A stretch of 64,000 bases of DNA from Allomyces macrogynus ATCC 38327 (lineage: Eukaryota; Blastocladiomycota; Blastocladiomycetes; Blastocladiales; Blastocladiaceae): assembly GCA_000151295.1 (NCBI GenBank), contig GG745331.1, positions 651,027-715,026 of the forward strand, given 5' to 3'. Both the position numbers and the translations under genes were made by a program. Each line of letters starts with the position of its first letter. Position 1 is the stretch's first letter. Positions 11,407-21,371 of the stretch are shown here, piece after piece. The notes beneath the pieces are model-generated. The model did not search any database and was not told the DNA's origin. It saw nothing but the letters and a program-made list of their open reading frames with translations.

Positions 11407-12603
11407 ATGTCCATGTCCAAGCCGATTGCCGACGCGGTCGCCTCGGCTGCATCCGTTGCTGCTGGTGGCGATGGCGGAACCACGCGCACCGTCTTGCTCA
11501 ACCTGGCCGCGTACGCGGCCGCGCACGTTGTCCTCGACCGCGTCTGGCAAATGGGGCTCGGCCAGGCCAAGTACAGGGCCCTGTCGCGACGCGACCGGAT
11601 TTACCTCGCAGAAAAGTATGTCCGACCGATGCGCTGATGCATTCGACCCATTTGCTTGCGAAGTGGTAGCAGGTCCTGACGAGGATGCGTTCTTATTACC
11701 GTGGGCAGGATCTTGTCGTCGGCCAACGCTTTGGTCACCTCGGGGCTTGCATTCAAGGCCATTTTCCTCGACAAGGCCTACGACGGCGACGTGTTGAACC
11801 CGTACCCGGACCTTGTACGTTTTCTCTTGAAAGTGGAAGCGTTTGGGATAGCACGCGGAAAGCTTGCCGCGGCGCAGTTCTGGTCAGGCCCGCACTGCCT
11901 TGGCTGATTTCTTGCCACTGAATCCCCGCTCTTGATCGAAAGCTGCCTGCTGTCAGTTTGTCGCGACAAATCGCTCTCACCGTTCCTTGCGACGCTCCTA
12001 GGCGCACACCGTCTTCGCGTCCATGTGTGGCTACACGATCTACGACCTCTTTACAATGTGGGCGCAGGGCGGCGACCACTGGAGCATGTGGATCCACCAC
12101 ATTATGAGTCTGTACGGCACGTCATTGATCATGGTCCGTTCCTCGTCCCTCTCCACCCTTTCCCGTACTCCTCGCTGGCTCATTACGTTCGATTGCTCCC
12201 GGCCTAGTACTTCCGCAAACCCTCCTTCTTCCCGCTCCTCTTCGCCGTCTCCGAAATCACGGCGCTCGCCAACAACGTCGTCTGGTACGCGCAGACGCTG
12301 CGTCCGACCTCGTCGTGGCTCCCGTCGCTCATGGCCGCACGCGCCGTGACCTTTACAGTGGCCCGAGTTTGGATTGCGCCGTACGCGCTCGCCAGGGCGC
12401 TCGCGCAGGCGCAGTATGACCCGGCAATGTTGTGGGCGCAGTGGTTTGGCACATCGAGCAGCTTGACGAAGATCGCCGCGTTCCTGACGGCGCTCAACGT
12501 GTTCACGATTGGATGGTTTAATGTCGGGTGGACCACTGCCGTCTGGAAGTTGGCGGTGCGCGCAATCCGTGGGGTGCCGCTGCGAAAGGCCAAGCGCGCG
12601 TGA
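11407..12603 (+). CDS. TLC-domain multi-pass membrane protein
   Basis: Predicted ER or plasma-membrane protein of 280 aa in four exons (11407-11615, 11709-11814, 12002-12133, 12208-12603). TLC (TRAM-LAG1-CLN8) hallmarks appear in order: YLAEK followed by ILSSANALVTSGLAF (the 'R/K-I-x-S-x-x-H/N-A-L' motif), a conserved GYTIYDLF, then WSMWIHHIMSLYG, where the HH pair is the signature of the family, and further hydrophobic helices through the C-terminus. It ends in a basic PLRKAKRA tail. Size and arrangement resemble the TMEM56/TLCD4 branch rather than ceramide synthases, which are larger and carry the longer LAG1 motif. Substrate or lipid role unknown. Converges on the telobox gene with 156 bp between the stops. 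Confidence 0.85.
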
Positions 12604-12759
12604 GTTGACAAGGGGACCGTCGGGTCGAGTCGGTCGCTGAGGTTGCTGTCGCTGCCCAGCAACATTGCACATGTGACATGAATGAGCGTCTTGTAAATGT
12701 CTGCATTGCTGGAATGATTTGATTTATACACGACGCCGTCAAATACACCACACACGCCG

Positions 12760-15700
12760 CTACTCGTCAGCGGCGCCAATGCGTTCGCGTCTCCGGCTAT
12801 GATAACGGGAATGTCCCCGTCCGCCGTGAAGCCGCTGACATTCGTGATGCCGCCCGCGGTCCATGTCCACGCCCCTCTCTACCAAACTGGCCTTCTCGCC
12901 CACACTGACCGCAATCGGCCCCTTTGCCGCGGGCGCGCCGCGCTCGCGCGCGACTTGGTCTGCGGCCCTGAACTGGCCGAGCACTTCATCCCACGGCTGC
13001 TGCTGCTGTTGCGGCGTCTTCCTCCCCGCATCCCCATCCTCGTCGTCCGACACGCCGCCAAAACCAAACCCGTACCCGCCCACAAGTTCGGCGTGCGGGT
13101 GCTTACGCGCAAACAAGCGCTGCCGAGCCTCCGGGTCGCCGTGGTGCCGCATGTGCCGCATATGGTGGTGCTTGTGGCTCTTGGTAAACCCGCGCGTCGC
13201 AATCTGCTCGAGCGACTTGTCGCGTGTTTCCGGGTCGAGCTGCAGGACCGCGTCGAGCATGTCGGCGAGCTCGAGCACGTGCGCTTCACCCGCCGCGGGC
13301 AGGGTGTCGGCGTCGGATGCGGCGGGCCGCGGTGCGGATTCGAGAGGGGCCGCAGCGGCTGCTGCCTCGGCCTCGGCCTCGACGGCGGCAGGGCCGCACC
13401 GTGCCTGTTCCTCCTTTTTTCTCTTGAGCTTGGCAATGATATCGGCATGCCGCCGCTCAAAGATTCGCAAGAGGACGGGCTCGCTGGGCACCGCGAGTGC
13501 AGGCGCCGGATGATGCCGCGTGTTGAAAAAGTCGGACGGCACCGGTGGGTCGCGGTCGTGCGGGTGGTGGTAGTGGTGGAACCATTGCCGCCGGCGGGTG
13601 TGGTCGCCATCGTCATCGCCGTGGGAATGTGGGTGCGGATGCGCGTCGTCGTTGCCCTCGTGGTGGTGGTGGCCGTCATACCGACGGCAGTGGTTGTGGC
13701 CGTGCAGGTCACTCGAGTCGCGACCGTAGCAGTCAAAGTGAAAGCACTGGGCGTGACCGCGCGGCTCGCCACCGTCATCTTCCTGGTGCGCGATCGCTGC
13801 AGCGTCGTCGGCGCGATCCAGATCCCGAAGCTCGTTCTCGCGCTCCGCCATGTGCGCATCTCCCTCGTACGCGTTTCGGAAACGCGACCCGGAGCGTGGC
13901 TGAGACCTCGACCGCGATCGCGACCGCGACCACCCCCTGCCGTGCCGCTTGAACGGCGGCAACCCAATAACCTCGTTCTTGGGCACGCCGTGCATCTTCT
14001 GCAGCTTGACGTACATTTTCGCAACCTGCTTCTTGGAAATGTGCTTGCCCGACTCGATGGCCTCGCGCACGCGCTGCTCGGTCACATGCCGCTCGTGCGC
14101 TTCGTCATCCGGAAACAGCGACGGGAGCGCCGCCAAATCCGGCCAATCGTCCTCCTCGGCACTTCCACCGTCATCAGAGCGCGACACCACCGTGCCGTGG
14201 TCGCTCGCCGCATCGTCGTCCTCGGCATCGTAGTCGTAGAAATTGGGGTCATTACGGGAGACCGGGCCATCCTCGTCAATCTCGTCCATGATCGTGGGAC
14301 CACCATGGTCGTCCCCGTCGTCCATGAACACCGGGTCGTTGCGCAGCGTCGGGCTCGCCGCGGCAATCAGGTCCGCGAGCATTTCGTGATGATGGTCACT
14401 GTTCGCCTCGGCGAGCGGCGGTGACAGGACGACGATTGGGATACATCCATGCACAATCGTCACGGGTCCGGGGGTCGCGCGGGATCGCGACGACGACGCC
14501 GAACTCGAGGACGCGGGCGGCGTGAGTCCAGGGACCCACGTTGAATCACCAGATCCCGCCGCCGTCGGCGGGGACGGGGCGAGCGGGGCCAGACCGAATT
14601 GGTACACGGGTGGTGCGGGCTGAAACGCGGCAACGACGCGCTGGGGTGGGGGTGGGAGTGGCAATTCCTCGAGCAATCCGAGACTCGCGAGCGAGGGTGC
14701 GGCCCACGGGAGCATAGGCGGTGTTGGGGCCGGCGCGAGCGATGACGCAGAAGAGGACGAGGACGAGGTCGAGGGAGACGAAGACGAGCCCGTGGACAGA
14801 GGTACTGCGACGGGGCCCGGTGGTGGCAGGAGCGACGTCGGTGCCGCGGATGCCTGTAGGAGAGAGTCAAGCAAATTGGCGGTGGCAAGGTCGTCAAACG
14901 GCAGGAATCCGGGAGTCGTTCCGAATCCGGACGAGGCCGTGAGCGCAGCAAACGGGTTCGTGGGCACGGCAGAGAACGGGGCTACGGGCGGCGCGGGGAA
15001 CGGGGCCGTAGACGGCGCCGGGAACGTGATCGAGGGTACGGCAGTGCGCAACGGCTCGACAAATGGTGCCAATGGCGCGTCGGGCACGCCCGCGTCGCCG
15101 CTCGCGTCCATGGTCACATCTCCCTCGTCCGTGGCTGCCGTCTCCTCCGTGACTTCCGTCTCCGCCGTTGCACGTGCACGTGTGGGCAAGTCGGTCGGCG
15201 GCGCGACGGAGACGGGTTCGGTGCGCGCCGACCGGTCGGGAGACGGGTCGCGCGGCCGTTTCGTGATGCCGGCTTGCCGCAACCGTGTCACGGTCGCGCG
15301 CGGCAGGTGCGCCAGGTCAATGGGGGGCGGTGGGGCCGCGGCATTACGGCGAGTCGTCAAAACGCGCCATCTACCGAGGAGAAAAGCGAACGTTAGTCTC
15401 ATTTGGGCACACGTCTCTGCACCACCCGCAAGGAGGGCCCGTGCGTGCGTGCGTACTTGTCCTTGAGATCAATCGGCGTGCGCTGCGCGTCAAATGCGTC
15501 CGGGTTCGTGGCGAGGATGATGGCCCAGGCACCGACGCCGTGCTGTTTGTTGTGCCAAGGCAGGGTTAGAAAACACCCCTTCGCAGTTCATGGTGCAAGC
15601 GACCGCAAGCGGCCAGCACTAACAGCTGGCACTGTACTTTCTGCACGCCCGCATATAGCGCTGCCTCTTCCTCGGGTAGCCAGCGCTTGCGCGTTCGCGC

Positions 15701-15844
15701 CGGCTTCTTTGGGCGCGCATTGGTTGCGGATGCTGGAGCATCGGCGGCGGTATGTGTCGTTGGGGCACCGGTTGATGTAGCGAAGGTTGTTGATGCCGAA
15801 GCGGCCGGTGCGTCGTCGTCGCGGCGGCCGCGCTTGGGTGCCAT
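12760..15844 (-). CDS. Telobox Myb-domain protein, candidate telomere-repeat binder
   Basis: Predicted DNA-binding protein of 967 aa in three exons (15844-15638, 15542-15457, 15370-12760). The telobox Myb domain is split across all three exons and only appears after splicing: RKRWLPEEEAALYAGVQK, then HGVGAWAIILATNP, then RTPIDLKDK joined to WRVLTTRR (residues about 51-105). The V/I-D-L-K-D-K-W-R string is the telobox signature shared by TRF1/2, Taz1, Tbf1 and plant TRB proteins, which read TTAGGG-type repeats. A small basic protein start (MAPKRGRRDDD) precedes it. The remaining ~860 residues are Pro/Ser/Asp-rich and disordered, with an RSRSRSRS stretch and a strongly His-rich segment near residues 640-720. 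No TRFH dimerisation domain is visible. The N-terminal Myb position is unlike metazoan TRF or Taz1, where it is C-terminal. Function is inferred from the motif. Confidence 0.85.
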
Positions 15845-16752
15845 GATGGGTTGGGCCGTGCTTGAGCTCAGCGGGTCGTTGGCCGACAAAGCCTGTTCGT
15901 TGGAGCGTTGGAGTTGCAGGCTGGGGCGCGATGGCTGGCTGAGAGTGCAACGTTGCAGCAAGTGCCACGAAATGCAAGCGCGTCTGGTCGTCCGTCCAGT
16001 TTGGCACAATTATTGTCGACGTCGAGTGCAGCGAGAAGAATTTGGCCGTGGTCGCCGACTCGCAGGACCTGAAGACCGGATGCAAGCGATAATAATAGTG
16101 GAGGGGCCGTCCTTGCGCTCTTGGCCATGCCAGACCCAACGTGCGAATGACTTGGCCCCCAGCACCCATTGAATGGTGGCCATCTCACGGCGCTCCTTGG
16201 GAGTCAGTCCTCCAGAGTCACAACTGTCAAACAAGTGACGGCGCATTTGTCCAGCAGCAAGAACGGGCCACGTCCGCCCAGAGCGAGAGTGGGGCAATGT
16301 CCTCGATTGATTGATCGAAGAAAAGGGTTCAACTCTCTGCTCTGCGCGAACTGCATCACGACGATCTGAGAGAAGTGGCTGCCATGACCTTCAAGGATGG
16401 TGCCAGACACGATGAACGTTCTAGGTTGTGCAGAGGAGAGAAAAGATGGAGCGAGGGGATGGATGGGACGTGAAGCGGATGTCACACGGAGGACAGGTGG
16501 AGCGTGGTCCAGCAGCAAATATTTTCTCTTCAGTCTTCACCGACCATGATTGTGAGCATGGCCACATGACAGGCATTCAAAGAACGGCAAAGCAGGTGAC
16601 ATTTAGGAAGGCTCGTCAATCTGACACTGACGGTCGCAGGTTCGACTCCTGCATGAGCGCATACATTAAGTGACGAACGTCATAATTTTCAACGGTGGCC
16701 TCCTTAATCAGCAAAGGGCCGATTGCATTCTTTTCGTTGCGTTTTGTTCTCT
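15845..16752. other. Intergenic region upstream of the telobox gene
   Basis: About 900 bp with no convincing coding sequence. Minus-strand frames near 15.9-16.3 kb are open but have no recognisable content and no clear splice link to the telobox gene. It includes the tRNA-like T-arm at 16636-16652. Confidence 0.5.
16636..16652 (+). other. tRNA-like T-arm / B-box without a complete tRNA
   Basis: A perfect 5-bp T-stem (GCAGG/CCTGC) encloses the loop TTCGACT, giving a good Pol III B-box (GGTTCGACTCC, 16639-16649). The 3' flank ATGAGCG would require an acceptor strand close to CGCTCAT upstream, and I find none within about 150 bp. Only a poor anticodon stem (GTCA/TGAC) can be drawn. It is either a truncated tRNA, a tRNA-derived element, or chance. 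Confidence 0.3.
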
Positions 16753-17185
16753 TCAGCACATTCCTCATGGCTCTGATCCACACCAGCACAGTCTTCCTGC
16801 TCTTGAAAGCACGCCAATAGATTGGGGGAACGAACACACGGAAACGAACCGCGACGAACCTCAACAAATCATCCAAACTGCAACCGAACAAAGCAAAACG
16901 ACCACCACCACGGCTGCAGCCACGACTTGACCTGATCGCCCTTAGCGCGTGGCGTCACGAGCCAAAAACCGAACCAAAGCGCCAAATATAAACCTGAACG
17001 ATCAAAGAGGGATTGAACGGGTTGAGAGTGGGGTGCGCGGCCACCGCAGGACCTGGCGTGCCAAACCGCACGTGTACGGACGTGCGGTCCCTTGGGCAAG
17101 CGGTCGCATGAGGGAGGAAAGGCGGGCAGTGCATGGGAATGGGCATTGTGGGCTGGGTGGCGGATGGAACGTGAATCAGTTGTCC
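16753..17185. repeat. Upstream copy of a diverged tandem duplication
   Basis: This segment aligns in the same orientation with 17282-17703, offset by about 520-535 bp. Shared landmarks in order: CTTCAGCACAT, CACGCCAATAGATT / CACACCAATAGATT, GAACACACG, CCACCACCACGGC, GACCTGATCGCCCT, GAGGGATT, GGACCTGGCG, and ATCAGTTGT at the far end. Point differences and small indels are many, so the duplication is old. It has no open gene of its own. Confidence 0.85.
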
Positions 17186-17281
17186 CCGCACAGCAGCAGT
17201 GCGAACCAGCATCAATCATTTCTCTTCACCTCCCATGATGGTGCCAATCATGTTAATCGTTTTTGTTTTGCTTGCACCATC

Positions 17282-17703
17282 TTCAGCACATACCGTCACC
17301 TCAGAGCGTGACACCCCAACCTCCGCAACCCGTTTTGAAGGCACACCAATAGATTAGGGGAAAATGAACACACGAAAAGAACGAACCGCAACGAACTTCC
17401 ATCCAACAAAAAAAAAAAAAACACGAGACAGCAAAACAAATCCACCACCACGGCCGCGCCCGCGGCGCGACCTGATCGCCCTCGGCGCGGCGGCACAAGC
17501 CGGAAACCAAACCAAAAATACCAAAAAACCGAAATATCAAGAGGGATTCAACGGGTGGAGTGGAGTGCACGAACCGCTGCGGGACCTGGCGCGCCGAACC
17601 GCGCGCGTGCGGTCGGTCCCTCAGGCAAGCAGTCGTGCATAAGGTGGAGGGAGGGGAGGGGATGGGTATTGAAAGGACAGCGCGACGAGTGGATCAGTTG
17701 TTA
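17282..17703. repeat. Downstream copy of the tandem duplication, reaching the PAS-kinase stop codon
   Basis: Second copy of the 16753-17185 segment. Its end (GATCAGTTGTTACCC) contains the stop codon and last codons of the PAS kinase, so the duplicated unit is the kinase 3' flank. It contains a run of 13-14 A near 17407-17420. Confidence 0.85.
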
Positions 17704-20698
17704 CCCGCGGCGGGCGCGGCGGACGCGGCGACCGGCAGTGCGGTGGCGGTGGCGGCGAGCCACGGGTGCGCGAGAACTTCGTCCATGGTGGGACGCGCGG
17801 CGGGGTCCTTGTTGAGCATGCGCAGGAGAAGGTCGACGGAGCCTGTGGAGGACGGACCGGAGGTCAGAAACTGGGATCGGCGCGAATCGCAACGGTCGAA
17901 CAGAAGAAACGTACCGGACGACACGACATACGGCTCGCGCACCTCCTTGGCGACAATCTCATCAAAGTTGGCAAACGGCGCCTCCTTGTAAAGCAGCACG
18001 TAGAGTAGCACACCCAACGACCACACGTCCTGCGGCTTCCCCTGGTACTTGCGCCCCAAAGCAATCTCTGGCGGACAGTACTCGACCGTCCCGCAAAACA
18101 CGTCCATGGTTGGCACCGCCGACCTCGCATACGCGGCGGACCCGAAATCAATCAGCTCAACGTGCAGCACCGACCGGTTGGTCATGCTCAGGACGACATT
18201 CTCGTCCTTGATATCGCGGTGTACGACATTCAACGAGTGCAAGTGCGCGACCGCGGCACACACGCTACGGAAAATGTACTGCACTTCGCGTTCCGCCATG
18301 CTCGTGTGCAGCTCGACGTAGTCGAACAGGTCCATTTGCGTGTCGCCGCCGTCGTCAGGCAACGCCATTTCCACGCCGTAGACGGCTTCATCTTCCCAGA
18401 ACGCGACCATGCGGGCAATGTTCGGGTGCGGGTGCGTCCGAGCGACCAGATCGAGCACGGCAATCTCGGTCGGGACCAGACTGTACGGCCGCACTTTCGT
18501 CCACGACGACACGGGGATGCGGTCTTTCGCAATCAGCTTCAGCACGCGCCGCGCACCGGACCGAATGTCGCGCACAAGTTTCACTTGGCCGTAGGCGCCC
18601 TCGCCGAGCGATTCGGCGTCAGCATAGTCAGCCAACGACTTGCGCACTTTCAGGGAGAACGGCGGTTGCCCTGGGAGCGGGACGGGGATCCTCGCGTCAA
18701 ACGTCGGGACGAGGGGCGCGATTGTACCGACAAGTGATAGTGATGGCGCAGCGACTGCATCTTCTGCCGGCTCGCGCGCAGGCGGGGCCGCGGCCGCGGC
18801 CAAATCAAACGTGATCCACAACGAATGCGTCGCGACCGCCGGTGCCGCATCGCCAAGGAGCGGAGCGAGTGCGCGCACTTGCACGTCGCACACGAGCCGT
18901 GCGCCGTCGCGGTGAACGAGCTCAACGCGCGGGACACGCGTCACGGGGGACGCATCCGCCGCGGCTGCGTGGTCGCGCGCGTGCGCCATGACGGGATCGA
19001 ACGCCGGAATGATTTCCGACGCCAGTCGGCCGAGTAATGTCTTGGCCGATCGCGACAGGAGGTACCGGCAAAACACGGGACTGCACGCTACAACCCGTCC
19101 GTGCGCATCGACCGTGATGAGACCCGCGAGATGCGGCATGATCAGCAATTGCGCCGAGTAGCATGGACCCGGGTCGTCAAATCGCGAAATGGCCGTGTCG
19201 AGCGGGTCGAGGTGCAGAATCAATGGGACCACGACGCCATCGGCGGTCTGCGCGGTAAAGTATTTTCGCCTCGCGGCGCGGACGGCGGCCAAGTCGACGG
19301 ATCCCGGTGTCTCGGTGCGTTCAAACTCGAGCAGGCCCGGCACGACGCGAGCCAGGGGCGTGTTCTCGTCGACGGCGCCGCCACCAAACACGTCCGACCA
19401 TGGCCCTTCGAGCCGCGTCATCCCGCTGTCGCGCGCGCGCACCGTGCACGTCAGAACGGTCTGCTGCACTTCTTCCATGACCCAAACGAGACAGGGGCCC
19501 GCGCGCGGGACTGCGGCGGCAGGCACAGGTGCGGGTTTCTTGTAGGCCGCGGCGCGCGTGGCCGCGGAAATGGATTCGGCGCGGACCATGTCGGCATGGA
19601 ACCGTTCGCGGTGGTCGCGCAGGACGCCGTCAATCGCGGTCGTTGGCGATTGCAGGCCCGTCGTGGGCAGGACCGAGGCCGGAGTCCCGGGCAGCGGGAA
19701 CTTGACCTTGACCCACAGCGAGACGGGGACTGTCGAGCCATCAGGCCGTTGCAGGCGGACCTAGGATTGACCATGGAGCGTTAGAAGCTGCGCGGTTGAT
19801 AAGCCGATCGGGGGCCGAGAACAGCATGCGGGATAATGCACGAGGGTGGCGAGGGCAGCGGCGGGGAAGCGGGCTCGTGCGTGCATCGCGCCCACCGGAG
19901 ACGAGTCAAACACACGTTGGTTCCCACTCACCCGGGCCGGGACCCACGTCGCGTGCGCGCGTGCATCGCTCCCCGCACCCCAACCGCGCACATGGCGCAT
20001 GGCACGGGAACGAAAAAAAGGCTAAAGCAAAGAGCACGCACCACTCGTCCACACGCGACAACGCGTTCCGTGACGCCTGCCGCGTCCATGGCGGCGACCG
20101 CGTCGCGCGCAGCGGCCAGCTTCTTACTCATCTTGGCGCGATGCTCGGGCACGAGCCAGTCGAGCGCGGGGGTCCCGACGAGCGCCGCGGCGGCGGCCAC
20201 GACAGCTGGCGCGCCCGGCGGGAGACTGTGCATCGGCGACGCAGCGTGCGCGCCAACAACGCCTGCGAGGTGGCAGAAGCGGTGATTGGCGAGGAGAATG
20301 GTGCCGTCGAGCATTGTCGTCAGGTGGCCGCGGCCGGCGTGCGACGCGACCAGCCGCGTCGGCGTGGGTGGTGGGGCCATGGCGGCATTGTGCAGGCCCA
20401 GCACGGAAGGGCCGGCCGCAAGCGTGTCGATGCGCAGCGACGCAGGCTTGTTGGCAGAGGCGAGCGCCGCGGCCAGTGGTGGCAAAGGCGGGTGCATTGG
20501 GCTGGTCGCGGCCGAGGGTGGGGCCGAGAGCGGCGGGGTGGGCGGGGCCGTGGGGAGCGCGGCAGCGTCGTGCAGGTCGTGGCAGAGGGCCGGCATGGCC
20601 ATGGTCACGTCGGCGTCGGTGGCGGCGTCGGTCGTCGTGAGCGAGAGCGTGATGGCGACGTTGTCGTGGGCCGGAGCAGCGGAGAGCAGCTGGGTCAT
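17694..20698 (-). CDS. PASK: PAS-domain serine/threonine kinase (PAS kinase)
   Basis: Nutrient-responsive Ser/Thr kinase of the PASK/Psk1 family, 883 aa in three exons (20698-20042, 19760-17915, 17842-17694). Two PAS-like regions precede the kinase: one near residues 124-250 (TTMLDGTILLANHRFCHLAG, continuing across the 281-bp intron into VVRLQRPDGSTVPVSLWVKV) and one near 425-530 (LITVDAHGRVVACSPVFCRY). The kinase domain (about 596-865) has the G-loop LGEGAYGQV, VLKLIAK with the ATP-binding Lys, catalytic HRDIKDEN, the DFGSA motif and the PASK-like CGTVEYCPPEI in place of a phosphorylated activation segment. The 72-bp intron at 17914-17843 is a multiple of three without stops, so unspliced reading gives a spurious 24-residue insert (GTFLLFDR...). 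The start at 20698 is chosen because the upstream open frame is low-complexity; an ATG at 21004 is also in frame. Confidence 0.93.
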
Positions 20699-20747
20699 CG
20701 AGCGGGTCACTGTTGATGTTGCAGCTGCAGGCACTGGTATGGTTGAG

Positions 20748-20770
20748 GTCGTCGTCGTCGTCGTCGTCGT
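20748..20770. repeat. GTC trinucleotide microsatellite
   Basis: Nearly eight tandem GTC units in the probable 5' leader of the PAS-kinase gene, encoding poly-Thr if translation began at 21004. Confidence 0.85.
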
Positions 20771-20815
20771 GCCAGGTGATGGTGGTGAATGGGGCCGACC
20801 GACTTGGTGGAGAAG

Positions 20816-20860
20816 GTGGACACTGCGATGGTCGACACTGCGACGGTCGACACGGCGACG
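20816..20860. repeat. Three-unit 15-bp minisatellite
   Basis: Three consecutive 15-bp units of the form GTSGACACKGCGAYG lie between PASK and SEC15, near the presumed PASK transcription start. Confidence 0.75.
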
Positions 20861-21371
20861 GTCGCAACAAAGCGATGAGTGATGGTATGCGCGCAGGCAC
20901 AAGGCCGCACGGGCCTGCAAGCCCCGCGTCAAGCCATGCCGGGCTGAGGAGCGGTTATGCCGATGTGGGCGGCTTGCCGTCGAGTCGATTGCTAGTGAAT
21001 ACATTTCAACGCACGTGCGCGCATTTTGGCCCCATTCTCGGCCTCATTTTCTGTCATGCGGCATCATTTTTGCGCTTCAAAGTGCCTCGCGTCTCGCACC
21101 TTTGCGTCACTCGCACGCGACCGCGCTGATCGCGCCGCCAACATCGCGCTGCCACGACCACGACGAGGACGGCGACGCGCCGGCGCCGCCAACCTCGCTG
21201 CAACGCTGACGGCGGCTACGCACAACTACCTGCAATCGTCTTGGAACGGAACGGGCTCTTCGACGCGACGCTGCTGCACGCCTGCAAGATCCAACGCGCC
21301 GACTTGCACCCCAACCAACAAGCTCCATCACTCTCGATCCAACGCCCACCCATCAACGACCAGCCGCCATC

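Larger units (their letters stand above)
20699..21371. promoter_or_regulatory. Shared divergent upstream region of PASK and SEC15
   Basis: About 670 bp separate the two diverging start codons and must hold both promoters. It carries the GTC microsatellite and the 15-bp minisatellite. I see no clear TATA box. Its assignment as regulatory rests on position only. Confidence 0.5.

Noticed and set aside
10409..11797. 462-codon plus-strand ORF
   Set aside because: It runs through MMTAG2 exon 4 in the wrong frame and across the intergenic region into the TLC gene. The RS/KKEKK frame and splice phases support the MMTAG2 model instead.
12799..14424. 541-codon plus-strand ORF with Val-rich hydrophobic stretches
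   Set aside because: Antisense to the His/Asp-rich codons of the telobox gene, which read as Val on the other strand; not a membrane protein.
20286..20882. 198-codon Val/Ala/Gly-rich plus-strand ORF between PASK and SEC15
   Set aside because: Antisense to PASK exon 1 and its leader. Low-complexity composition reflects repeats such as GTC.
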